In this document: positions 1-7,809 of the stretch, in pieces
How the letters are laid out: each line of letters opens with the position of its first letter
How positions within the stretch are numbered: position 1 is the first letter of the stretch
Source: Candidatus Fonsibacter lacus
GTDB taxonomy: Bacteria; Pseudomonadota; Alphaproteobacteria; Pelagibacterales; Pelagibacteraceae
Reading direction: 5' to 3'
Length of the DNA: 21,780 nt
Assembly: GCA_010021145.1 (NCBI GenBank)
Contig: RGRP01000007.1
Coordinates: 1-21,780, forward strand
The notes under the pieces: generated by a model
What the model saw: only the letters and a program-made list of their open reading frames with translations
The model's database searches: none
Told to the model about the DNA's origin: nothing
Made by a program: the position numbers and the translations under genes

Positions 1-1285
1 TTGCTTTAGGTTTTTCCCCGCCTGTATACCAGTTTAAAATTTCTATAGTATGAACAATTGGTATCTTTGTTCCAGATGAAATCTGCGTCATACATCCAAT
101 ATTTCCAGTTGAAATAAAGTCAGGTTTTACTTTATCAATATTTGAAACTTTTCTTTTTAAAAGTTCTGCGGCCATCTCATCTTGCAGTAAATTATAAGTT
201 CCAGCAGATCCACAACATAAATGACCATCTGGTATCTCAACTATTTCATTGCCAGTTTTTTTTAATAAATCCATTGGTTGTTTGTGTATTTTTTGCCCAT
301 GTTGCATTGAGCATGCTGAATGGTAAGCAATCTTAAATTTTTTATCTTTTTTCACATAATTTAATTTAATATTTTTTCCTAAATATTCAGTTATATCCTT
401 TGCAAGCGATGAAATTATTTTTGCTTTTTTTCTAAGTTCTTTGTCAGGATGGTCTCTAAAAATATAAGCATAATCTTTTAAGGTAGTGCCACAACCAGAA
501 GTAGTTACCAAAATTGCATCGAGATTTTTCTCTTCATACCATTTAAACCATGAATTAATGTTGTTTATAAAAGATTTATGAGCAAGCTCTTCTTTGCCTA
601 GATGATGGTTTAATGAACCACAACAGTCCACTTTTTTTGGTACAACTACTTCAACACCATGTCTGTTTAAAATATCAATCGTTGCATCATTAATTTGCGG
701 GGAAATAACTCTCTGCACACAACCCGTTAATAAAGCAACTCTTGCATAAATTTTTCCTGAGGGCGAATATATTTCCTTATTTTCCTGTTTGGATGCTGGA
801 AAAGAATTTGGCATATACTTAAGCATATTTTTAATTTTTTTTGGAAATAAAAATCTAAAAGGATAAATTAGTCTTGAAGAGTATCCAATCATTCTAAATA
901 GGGTTGGACTTGGTAAAATTTTGGAAAGCAAGTTTCTTATAATTCTATCAAAAAAAGGTCGGGTAAAAGTTTTTTCAATATGATTTCTCGCATGATCAAC
1001 AAGGTGCATATAATTTACACCTGAAGGACAAGTAGTCATACAAGAGTAACAAGATAGACAGCGATCAATGTGTTTTGTAATTTTTTCATTAGCTGGCTTT
1101 TCATTCTCCAGCATATCTTTAATTAAATAAATTCTACCCCGTGGACCATCTAGTTCATCGCCAACGATTTGGTAAGTTGGACAAGTAGCATTACAAAAAC
1201 CACAGTGAACACATTTTCTTAATATCCCCTCTGCAGAACTAATGTTGCTATCTTGAAGCTGTTTTTTTGTAAAATTAGTTTGCAT
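1..1285 (-). CDS. glcF: Glycolate oxidase iron-sulfur subunit GlcF (3' end cut by window edge)
   Basis: GlcF is the Fe-S subunit of the membrane-associated glycolate oxidase GlcDEF and passes electrons from the FAD subunits toward the quinone pool. I translated it by eye from the ATG at 1285. Two ferredoxin-type 4Fe-4S motifs are visible: C25/C28/C31/C35 followed by Pro, and C76/C79/C82/C86 followed by Pro. Two CCG-type cysteine-rich domains follow (one around VDCCGS, one around LCCGSAG), as in GlcF, GlpC and heterodisulfide reductase families. About 428 codons are present, already slightly longer than E. coli GlcF (about 407 aa), so only a few C-terminal residues should be missing. The ATG shares one base with the glcE stop (TAATG), implying translational coupling in a glcD-glcE-glcF operon. 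Confidence 0.93.
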   Translation of the reverse strand, partial: MQTNFTKKQLQDSNISSAEGILRKCVHCGFCNATCPTYQIVGDELDGPRGRIYLIKDMLENEKPANEKITKHIDRCLSCYSCMTTCPSGVNYMHLVDHARNHIEKTFTRPFFDRIIRNLLSKILPSPTLFRMIGYSSRLIYPFRFLFPKKIKNMLKYMPNSFPASKQENKEIYSPSGKIYARVALLTGCVQRVISPQINDATIDILNRHGVEVVVPKKVDCCGSLNHHLGKEELAHKSFINNINSWFKWYEEKNLDAILVTTSGCGTTLKDYAYIFRDHPDKELRKKAKIISSLAKDITEYLGKNIKLNYVKKDKKFKIAYHSACSMQHGQKIHKQPMDLLKKTGNEIVEIPDGHLCCGSAGTYNLLQDEMAAELLKRKVSNIDKVKPDFISTGNIGCMTQISSGTKIPIVHTIEILNWYTGGEKPKA

Positions 1286-2499
1286 TATATGCCTGAATAC
1301 ATCTTTCCTGGATTTAAGATTTTTTTTGGATCAAAACTTTCTTTGATCTTTAAAGACAAAACTCTAATATTCTCATCAACGGTTGTCAAAAATTCCTCTT
1401 TAATACGCACGTGGTTAGGGGCTTTAATTACAGTCATATGTCCACCAAGTTTCACAGCCTCTGTTCTTAATTGTCTGAATAATACGCTATCATTTTCAGG
1501 TATCTCAATCCAAATCAAATTACCTGCCCAATCTACAACGTATTTTAATTCATCATTTTCAAATTGATTTAAAAACTGATCTGTATGAATGGGTGGTAAA
1601 ATTATTTTTAAAACCACATTCAAACTATTATTAAAAAACTGCAAATCGGTTGTATCTTTCCAAAAAATTCTTGATTGATAATGCTCAAGAACCGATATTG
1701 TTTTTTTGTACTCATCGAATAATTTTTTTAAAGTATTTATTCTTTCTAAAACAGAGATTCTGGGTCCTTCAAGACGAATTGCTGTAATGGATGTTGATGT
1801 GTCTAAATCGTTAAGTTTAAAAAATTTTAATACTTTTGCCGGATAAAAACATGCACCAGAAATTTCAACGGACGTTTGCATGGCTTTTGAAAAAATATCT
1901 AAAGCTCTTTTTAAGTTAATATTATGAACAATTAATGTTTGAGTTTCTTCATTCTTTGGTTGAACTTTTAATACAATTTCAGTTAAGGCAACCAAAGTTC
2001 CATAAGATCCGGTAATTAATTTGCTAACATCATAACCTGTGACATTCTTAACAACTGTACCTCCTGACTTTACAATTTCACCCTTACCATTAACTCCCCG
2101 AAATCCTAAAATGTGATCCCTTAACGCCCCCGCTCTAAATCTTCGCGATCCTGATAAATTACAAGCAACGGCTCCACCTACAGACCCTTTATTACTTCTT
2201 CCGTCATATAAAAATCCCATATCTGAAGGTTCAAATGATAATTCTTGATTTTTTTTATCAAGCTCAGCTTCAATTAAGGCAAGAGGAGTTCCTGCTTTGA
2301 CTTTAATATAAAGTTCTTCTGGAAAATATTCGATAATTCCGCTTAAATTTTTTAAATGTAAAGATTTAGAGCATTGGATCAATCTGCCGATTGATTTTGT
2401 ATTATGTCCTATAATTTCAATTGGAATTTCCTGTGAGTTGCAATCTTTTATAAAATCAGCAACTTCACTTTCGCTTGTTGGCGAATAAATTTCAGACAT
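1285..2499 (-). CDS. glcE: Glycolate oxidase FAD-binding subunit GlcE
   Basis: GlcE is the second flavoprotein subunit of glycolate oxidase. The 404-aa protein has a PCMH-type FAD-binding domain over roughly residues 1-180: a small Gly-rich stretch SVGGAVACNLSGSRR near 106-120, RDHILG near 127-132, and NVTGYDVSKL near 152-161, which is characteristic of GlcE. The C-terminus ends in the FAD-oxidase signature DPKKILNPGKM. Length is slightly above the roughly 350 aa of E. coli GlcE. One-base TAATG overlaps with glcD upstream and glcF downstream show a tightly coupled operon. GlcE is distinguished from GlcD by its shorter length and by the lack of the HAGDGN motif. Confidence 0.93.
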   Translation of the reverse strand: MSEIYSPTSESEVADFIKDCNSQEIPIEIIGHNTKSIGRLIQCSKSLHLKNLSGIIEYFPEELYIKVKAGTPLALIEAELDKKNQELSFEPSDMGFLYDGRSNKGSVGGAVACNLSGSRRFRAGALRDHILGFRGVNGKGEIVKSGGTVVKNVTGYDVSKLITGSYGTLVALTEIVLKVQPKNEETQTLIVHNINLKRALDIFSKAMQTSVEISGACFYPAKVLKFFKLNDLDTSTSITAIRLEGPRISVLERINTLKKLFDEYKKTISVLEHYQSRIFWKDTTDLQFFNNSLNVVLKIILPPIHTDQFLNQFENDELKYVVDWAGNLIWIEIPENDSVLFRQLRTEAVKLGGHMTVIKAPNHVRIKEEFLTTVDENIRVLSLKIKESFDPKKILNPGKMYSGI

Positions 2500-3995
2500 T
2501 AAAATCTTGGAATATCTTTAAATTTTATATCTCCCTTATGAACATGCATCTTTCCACCCTCTGCACAGCGATGTAAGATTGGATAAACTTTTCCAGGATT
2601 CAAAAGAGATTTGTCGTCAAATGCTTGTTTAATATGAAGTTGCTGCTGAATATCTTCATCATTAAACATTTCACACATTAAATCTCTTTTCTCTATTCCA
2701 ACTCCATGTTCGCCGGTAAGAACACCACCTACTTTTACACAATATTTTAAAATATCAGCTCCAAATTTCTCAGCTCTCTTTAATTCGCTTTTTATATTTG
2801 AATCAAACATGATTAATGGATGTAAATTTCCATCTCCAGCATGAAAACAATTTGCAACTCTTAGGCCATGCTTTTGTGAAAGTTTAGTAATTTCTCTTAA
2901 AACTTCTGGTAATTTTTTTCTAGGGATAGTTCCATCCATGCATAAATAATCTGGCGACATATCGCCAATTGCTGGGAAGGCCGCCTTTCTTCCAAGCCAA
3001 AATCTTAATCTCTCTTCATCATTTTTACTGATGCGTAAATAAGTTGCTTTATTTTTCTTTGCAATATCCTCAACTTTTTTTATTAAAACGTTCACTTCAC
3101 TTTCAGTTCCATCTAATTCAACAATTAAAATAGCTTCAACATCTCGAGGATAACCAGCTTTAGAATAATCATCTGTTGCTTTAATTAAAGGCTTGTCCAT
3201 TACCTCCATGCCGCCAGGAATAATTCCTCCTGAAATAATATCTGAAACACATTGCCCTGCGTTTTCAACACTTTGAAAACCTAATAGCAAAGCTTTGACT
3301 GACTGAGGTTTTTTTAAAATTTTTACAGTTACTTCTGTTAATACGCCTAGCAATCCCTCTGATCCGGTAATAATTCCTAACAAATCGTAACCTTCTGACT
3401 CTAATTTTTTTCCACCAAATCTCATAATCGTTCCATCCATCAAAACTATTTCAACACCAAGAACGTTGTTTGTTGTTGTTCCATATTTTAAAGAATGAAC
3501 TCCACCAGAGTTTTCGGCAATATTTCCACCTATTGAACAAGCTATTTGACTTGAAGGGTCTGGGGCATAATAAAAACCTTTGTGTTCAACAGCTTTTGTT
3601 AAAGATAAATTTGTAACCCCAGGCTGAGTCACAACACATCTATTTTCAAAATCAATTTCTAAAATTTTATTAAATTTGCTCAATCCTAGCAAAACACAAT
3701 CGGCAAGAGGCAATGCTCCTCCTGATAATCCTGTTCCAGCGCCTCTTGGAACAACTTTAATATTATTCTCATGACAATATTTTAAAATATCACTAACTTC
3801 AGCTGTGCTTTCTGGAAGGACCACTACCATTGGTTTTTGTTTATATGCTGTTAAAGCATCTGTTTCGTAAGGAACTATTCCTTCTGCATCAGCAATAACA
3901 TTTATTGGATTAGTAAATCTTTTTAAATCGCGAACAATTTTTTCTCTATCATTTAAAACTGACTGATCAATTTGTGGCATTGCTAGCGTGGACAT
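2499..3995 (-). CDS. glcD: Glycolate oxidase catalytic FAD subunit GlcD
   Basis: GlcD is the catalytic FAD subunit that oxidises glycolate (often also D-lactate) to glyoxylate (pyruvate). The 498-aa length matches E. coli GlcD (499 aa). The PCMH FAD-binding domain shows PRGAGTGLSGG at 83-93 and ENSGGVHSLKYG near 161-172. The C-terminal FAD-oxidase domain shows HAGDGNLHP at 385-393 and LTGEHGVGIEKR near 426-436, the family's conserved active-site region. ATG 3995 is chosen; a second Met at codon 6 is possible. The 60-nt gap to the upstream aminotransferase gene contains runs of A and a TATATATA stretch but no GC-rich hairpin. I therefore cannot tell whether glcDEF has its own promoter or is read through from lldD. 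I see no glycine-riboswitch-like structure there. Confidence 0.95.
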   Translation of the reverse strand: MSTLAMPQIDQSVLNDREKIVRDLKRFTNPINVIADAEGIVPYETDALTAYKQKPMVVVLPESTAEVSDILKYCHENNIKVVPRGAGTGLSGGALPLADCVLLGLSKFNKILEIDFENRCVVTQPGVTNLSLTKAVEHKGFYYAPDPSSQIACSIGGNIAENSGGVHSLKYGTTTNNVLGVEIVLMDGTIMRFGGKKLESEGYDLLGIITGSEGLLGVLTEVTVKILKKPQSVKALLLGFQSVENAGQCVSDIISGGIIPGGMEVMDKPLIKATDDYSKAGYPRDVEAILIVELDGTESEVNVLIKKVEDIAKKNKATYLRISKNDEERLRFWLGRKAAFPAIGDMSPDYLCMDGTIPRKKLPEVLREITKLSQKHGLRVANCFHAGDGNLHPLIMFDSNIKSELKRAEKFGADILKYCVKVGGVLTGEHGVGIEKRDLMCEMFNDEDIQQQLHIKQAFDDKSLLNPGKVYPILHRCAEGGKMHVHKGDIKFKDIPRF

Positions 3996-4055
3996 ATCTG
4001 AAACTTATATTATTTTGATTGATATATATAGGTCTTTGAGATCAAAAAAAAAACT

Positions 4056-5222
4056 TTATTTGACAACAGTTTTTTTAATTTTTTCTAAAGCTTTTTCTAT
4101 ATTCTCGTAAGAGTTAGCGAAACTGAATCTTACAAAATCTTTTGCGGATTTACCAAAACTAACGCCCGGAATAATTGCAACTCCCGCTTCATTTAAACAT
4201 TTATCTGCAAACTCATTACCGTTCATTCCGGTTCCGCTTATATTAGGAAATACATAAAAAGCTCCGCCGGGATTATTACATGTAATGCCTTTAATACTAT
4301 TTAAGCCATCCACAATTAATTTTCTTCTTCTATTAAATTGACTCATCATTTCATCTAAAAAATCATGTGGGCCATCTAATGCCGCAAGACCTGCAATTTG
4401 AGTTGAGGCGCAAGGACATGAATGATCATTCACGCACAATCTAGTGATATCTTCAATAATTTTTTCTGGCCATACGCTCCAGCCCAAACGCCAGCCGGTC
4501 ATTGCATATGTTTTGCTCCAACCATCCAAAACAATTAATCGATCAAAAAGTTCTGGATAATTAAAAAAAGATGGCATTTTTTTATTATCATAAATTTGTC
4601 TGCTATAAATTTCATCACTCAAAATTGCGACCTCTGGAAATTTTTTTAATCCCACAACAAGTTTATCAATCTGTTCCCTTTCAATGAGACCACCTGTTGG
4701 ATTTTGTGGATTGTTAATTATAATTAAACGAGTTTTATCATTTATTAATTTTAAAACTTCTTCGGCTTTAAAAGAAAAATTATTTTTTTCACTTAAATAC
4801 ATTGGAACTGCTTTTGCTCCTGTGTAATTAATCATTGATTCATAAATTGGAAATCCTGGTTCAGGATAAATAATTTCTGTACCAGGCTGACCAAACATTA
4901 ACATTGCAAAAAACATCGTGGGTTTTCCACCGGGCATAATAACGACTCGTGAAGCATCTACATTTGCTCCATACATTTTTTTAATATGACGTGATACTCC
5001 CTGTCTTAATTCTAAAAGACCATTTGCCGGTGTATAACCATGAAAACCATCATCTAAGGCTTTTTTTGCAGCATCAACAATGTGCTTTGGTGTTCTAAAA
5101 TCTGGCTGACCTATTCCTAAATTAATTATTTCTCTTCCTTGCGCCTCTAATGCTTTTGCTTTTGCAAGAACAACAAAGGCATTTTCTGTGCCAAGTTTAA
5201 AAAGACTATCTGCTAATTTCAT
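4056..5222 (-). CDS. PLP-dependent class I/II aminotransferase
   Basis: This fold-type I aminotransferase has 388 aa. Visible signatures are NLGIGQPDF at 34-42 (substrate-binding segment), NNPQNPTGG at 170-178, LSDEIYS at 201-207 with the pyridine-ring Asp at 203, and SKTYAMTGWRLGW at 236-248 with the Schiff-base lysine K237. C-terminal VRFSFA carries the carboxylate-binding Arg. This is the subgroup annotated as aspartate/aromatic or alanine aminotransferase, and substrate cannot be read from the sequence. The gene starts inside the stop of the upstream lldD-like gene (ATGA overlap, 5219-5222) and precedes glcDEF by 60 nt. A role in aminating glyoxylate or pyruvate made by its neighbours is attractive but is only inference. 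The segment PGGKPTM at 97-103 replaces the small-residue phosphate-binding motif of many relatives, with Lys at 100. Confidence 0.9.
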   Translation of the reverse strand: MKLADSLFKLGTENAFVVLAKAKALEAQGREIINLGIGQPDFRTPKHIVDAAKKALDDGFHGYTPANGLLELRQGVSRHIKKMYGANVDASRVVIMPGGKPTMFFAMLMFGQPGTEIIYPEPGFPIYESMINYTGAKAVPMYLSEKNNFSFKAEEVLKLINDKTRLIIINNPQNPTGGLIEREQIDKLVVGLKKFPEVAILSDEIYSRQIYDNKKMPSFFNYPELFDRLIVLDGWSKTYAMTGWRLGWSVWPEKIIEDITRLCVNDHSCPCASTQIAGLAALDGPHDFLDEMMSQFNRRRKLIVDGLNSIKGITCNNPGGAFYVFPNISGTGMNGNEFADKCLNEAGVAIIPGVSFGKSAKDFVRFSFANSYENIEKALEKIKKTVVK

Positions 5223-6373
5223 CTTTTTCTAAAAATTACTTTATCTCGAGTAATTTCTTTTACATTTCTGCAACCCATTAAAGTCATTCCTCTTTTTATT
5301 TCAGCATGCATAATTCTAAGTATTGCTTCAACACCAGGTTGGCCGCCTGCAGATAATGCATACAAATAACCTTTACCAAATGAACATGCTTTTGCTCCAA
5401 GTGCTAAAGCTTTTAAAACATGAGTTCCTCTTCTAACTCCACCATCTAAAATTACATCTACTTTATCTCCAACAGCATCAACAATATCTGCAAGAACATC
5501 AAATGGTGACATGGAGGCATCTAATTGTCTTCCACCATGATTTGAAATCATAATTGCTGTTGCGCCTATATCCACTGCTTTTTTTGCATCCTCTACAGAT
5601 ACAATTCCTTTTATAGCAAAGGCACCTTTCCATTTTTTTGCAACATACTCAGCATCTTTCCAATTCATTGTAGGATCAAATTGGCTATTAATATAATTGA
5701 TCACTGAAGTTTCTATAGACTGTCCATCTTTTTCAGTATGCGGAAGATTTGGGAGTTTAAATCTTTCGTGCATTAAATAATTTAAAGTCCATTCAGGATG
5801 TAATGCAAAACTTATTAAACTTGCCAAAGTTAATTTTGGTGGAGTTGTAAATCCAGTTCTATGATCACGCTCTCTATTACCTGCAACAATAGTATCTACT
5901 GTTAAGCATAACGCTTTAAAATTAGCTCTTTGACATCGCTCAATTAAATTATCCGTTAAGCCTCTATCTTTATGAATATACAATTGAAATAATTTTGGCC
6001 CGCTTGTTAAATTGCCAACCTCTTCAATGCTAGTTGTTGCGATTGTCGACATTCCAAAAAAGGTTCCAAATTTTTCTGCTGCTCTTGAAGTCGCTTTCTC
6101 ACCATCATGATGATACAATCTATGCATTGCTGTTGGTGCAAGAAATAATGGCATGTCAATTTTCTGTCCAAAAACAGTTGTGGACATATCGATAGAGCTT
6201 ACATCTCTCAGAACGCTTGGAACTAAATCACAATCATTAAATGCAGAAGTATTTCTTTTTAAAGTAACCTCATCGTCTGCGCCGCCATCAATGTAATTAA
6301 AAATTGGGGAAGGAAGTCTTCTTTTTGCTAACTTTCTAAAATCATCAACATTAAAGCATCTAGCTAATGACAT
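5219..6373 (-). CDS. lldD: FMN-dependent 2-hydroxyacid dehydrogenase, L-lactate dehydrogenase (LldD) type
   Basis: This is a TIM-barrel FMN enzyme of the glycolate oxidase / flavocytochrome b2 / LldD family that oxidises L-2-hydroxyacids to 2-ketoacids. It has 384 aa. Residues near 77-83 (LFLAPTA) form the FMN-binding start of the barrel. LTVDTIVAGNRERD lies at 157-170. AIKGI includes FMN-contacting K255. SNHGGRQLD at 277-285 contains the catalytic base H279 and substrate-binding R282, and LDGGVRRGTHVLKALALGAKAC covers the FMN phosphate site near 309-330. The long loop with HPEW at 192-195 and FDPTMNWKD at 232-240 resembles bacterial LldD more than plant glycolate oxidase. It starts 9 nt after the PagL-like gene and overlaps the aminotransferase by 4 nt, so the three are probably co-transcribed. 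Lactate versus glycolate specificity is not proven. Confidence 0.9.
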   Translation of the reverse strand: MSLARCFNVDDFRKLAKRRLPSPIFNYIDGGADDEVTLKRNTSAFNDCDLVPSVLRDVSSIDMSTTVFGQKIDMPLFLAPTAMHRLYHHDGEKATSRAAEKFGTFFGMSTIATTSIEEVGNLTSGPKLFQLYIHKDRGLTDNLIERCQRANFKALCLTVDTIVAGNRERDHRTGFTTPPKLTLASLISFALHPEWTLNYLMHERFKLPNLPHTEKDGQSIETSVINYINSQFDPTMNWKDAEYVAKKWKGAFAIKGIVSVEDAKKAVDIGATAIMISNHGGRQLDASMSPFDVLADIVDAVGDKVDVILDGGVRRGTHVLKALALGAKACSFGKGYLYALSAGGQPGVEAILRIMHAEIKRGMTLMGCRNVKEITRDKVIFRKR

Positions 6374-6382
6374 TATAAAGTT

Positions 6383-6886
6383 TTAGAAATTTTTTTGAAA
6401 ACTGATGCTATAATTATTTGCGCCTGGATTCTTATCGCCTAAGCTAGCGTTTGAAATATGACTGTAAGAGATACCAATATTAGATGTTGAGCTTAAATTT
6501 AGAGCTGCTCTAACTTGTGTTTTAAATTCAATATTATGACCTAAATCTTTTCCGTCGCCTTTACCAAAAATTCCAGGTGTAAAACTTGGACTTATCAAAA
6601 CTGAATTATTAGCTAATTTATAATCTAATCTAACACCTGCATAACCATACTTTGCGTTATCGTCTGTTACTAAAAATCCAACAACAGGTTTAAAATCTCC
6701 AATTGGAGAACCAAAAAGTGTTTTATCAAAATCATAGTCTAATTGGAACATGCCAGCATTTGTTTTGTCATCATTATGATCAAATTTTCCAACTGAAAAA
6801 GTGAAACCCTCTGATCTAGCTGTTGAAACTAGAGAGATAGATAACAAAGAGATTATTCCAAAAAATTTAGTAAATTTTGAATTCAT
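6383..6886 (-). CDS. PagL-like (lipid A 3-O-deacylase / acyloxyacyl hydrolase family) outer-membrane protein
   Basis: A 167-aa protein with an N-terminal signal peptide (hydrophobic residues 8-22, likely cleavage after ARS at 23-25). The rest consists of alternating strands and ends in Phe, typical of a small outer-membrane beta-barrel. Residues 141-155 (YSHISNASLGDKNPG) match the PagL signature, in which His and Ser two residues later (H143, S145 here) belong to the catalytic triad. In Pseudomonas PagL the third residue is a Glu 14 residues after the His; here that position is N157 (sequence NPGANNY). The family call is therefore fairly firm but deacylase activity is doubtful. Upstream (6887-6940) is AT-rich with no clear terminator for ccmH. 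It precedes lldD by only 9 nt, a pairing with no obvious functional logic. Confidence 0.72.
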   Translation of the reverse strand: MNSKFTKFFGIISLLSISLVSTARSEGFTFSVGKFDHNDDKTNAGMFQLDYDFDKTLFGSPIGDFKPVVGFLVTDDNAKYGYAGVRLDYKLANNSVLISPSFTPGIFGKGDGKDLGHNIEFKTQVRAALNLSSTSNIGISYSHISNASLGDKNPGANNYSISFQKNF

Positions 6887-6940
6887 TTTTATGAGCCTTT
6901 ATTTAATAAAATTGACGGAAATGCAATAAAGAATCTACTT

Positions 6941-7294
6941 TTATTTATTATTATTTAATCTGAATATTAAAAATCCACCAATCATAAAGACAATTAAAGG
7001 TAATAACCACAAGGCTAAACTATTAAAATTTAAACCTGGGTTAAAGACAATCCAATCCCCATAACGACTTATTAAAAATTCATAAATCTGTTTTTCGTTC
7101 TCTCCATTGTCTAATTTTTTAGAAATTAATTTTTTTAAATCAATTGCAAAATCTGAATTTGATTCATAAATCGACTGTCCTTGACAAACAATACATCTAA
7201 TATTTTTATAAATTTTATTTTTTAATTCTTCATTTGCAGAAAAAACATTGGCAGATAAAATAAAAAAAATAAATATAAAAATATATTTTTTCAT
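6941..7294 (-). CDS. ccmH: Cytochrome c maturation protein CcmH (short form)
   Basis: CcmH/CycL is the periplasmic thiol reductant that keeps apocytochrome c cysteines reduced for haem ligation. This 117-aa version has a signal peptide or N-terminal anchor (residues 2-19), the diagnostic RCIVCQGQSI motif at 33-42 with redox cysteines C34 and C37, and a C-terminal membrane helix near 92-112. It lacks the extra C-terminal TPR half found in E. coli CcmH; in most alphaproteobacteria that part is the separate gene ccmI, which is not seen here. The start codon lies within the ccmG stop (ATGA-type overlap, 7291-7294). It is the last gene of the ccm set. Confidence 0.93.
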   Translation of the reverse strand: MKKYIFIFIFFILSANVFSANEELKNKIYKNIRCIVCQGQSIYESNSDFAIDLKKLISKKLDNGENEKQIYEFLISRYGDWIVFNPGLNFNSLALWLLPLIVFMIGGFLIFRLNNNK

Positions 7295-7809
7295 TTTTTT
7301 AACTCTAAAATTTTATTAACAGCGTCTTCATTAAGTGGGCCAATCTGTTTAAAAATTATTTTTCCTTTTTTTAAAACATACGTTTCTGGAACTCCATACG
7401 CACCCAATTGAATTGCGACTTCTCCTTTTTTATCAACTCCTATTAAGCTGTAAGGATTTCCATAATTTTTTAAAAAATTTTTTGCATTCCCGCTTTCATC
7501 TTTATAATTAAGGCCAATAATATTAATTTGATTTTTGTCTTTTAAATCCATTAAAAAAGGGTGTTCAATACGACAAGGAATGCACCAAGATGCCCATATA
7601 TTTAAAACAGCAAAATCTTTACCTGATAAAATCTTACTATCTAGCTTAGTGTTTTTATTAAAAAGATCTTCTAAAATAAAATCTGGAATCTTTTTACCAA
7701 TCATTTGATTAGGTTGGTAAGTTTTGTTGGAATTTAAAACTCTTAAAAAAAGAATAAAAATTATGATGATTGTTACTCCAAGAATTATAATTTTATATTT
7801 ATTATTCAT
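7291..7809 (-). CDS. ccmG: Thiol:disulfide interchange protein CcmG/DsbE
   Basis: Membrane-anchored periplasmic thioredoxin-fold protein that works with CcmH to reduce apocytochrome c. The 172-aa protein has an N-terminal membrane helix (residues 7-22) followed by a redoxin domain with the active site WASWCIPCR at 72-80 (C76, C79). Further on is the cis-proline region YGVPETYVL, typical of CcmG. Length is close to the usual 175-185 aa. The first 8 nt overlap the end of ccmF (7802-7809) and its stop overlaps the ccmH start, which indicates operon transcription. Confidence 0.94.
   Translation of the reverse strand: MNNKYKIIILGVTIIIIFILFLRVLNSNKTYQPNQMIGKKIPDFILEDLFNKNTKLDSKILSGKDFAVLNIWASWCIPCRIEHPFLMDLKDKNQINIIGLNYKDESGNAKNFLKNYGNPYSLIGVDKKGEVAIQLGAYGVPETYVLKKGKIIFKQIGPLNEDAVNKILELKK

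Noticed and set aside
142..336. Open frame on the plus strand at the left edge
   Set aside because: It is antisense to glcF, which has intact cysteine motifs on the minus strand; the frame has no recognisable protein features.
1253..1567. 104-aa open frame on the plus strand
   Set aside because: It is antisense to the end of glcE and the start of glcF and resembles no family; a shadow frame in AT-rich DNA.
3996..4055. Glycine riboswitch or terminator upstream of glcD
   Set aside because: The 60-nt gap is too short for a glycine aptamer and has no GC-rich stem; it is only AT-rich spacer with A runs.
6887..6940. AATAAA / TTTATT inverted repeat as a terminator after ccmH
   Set aside because: The 6-bp stem is made of A:T pairs only and is expected often in this composition.
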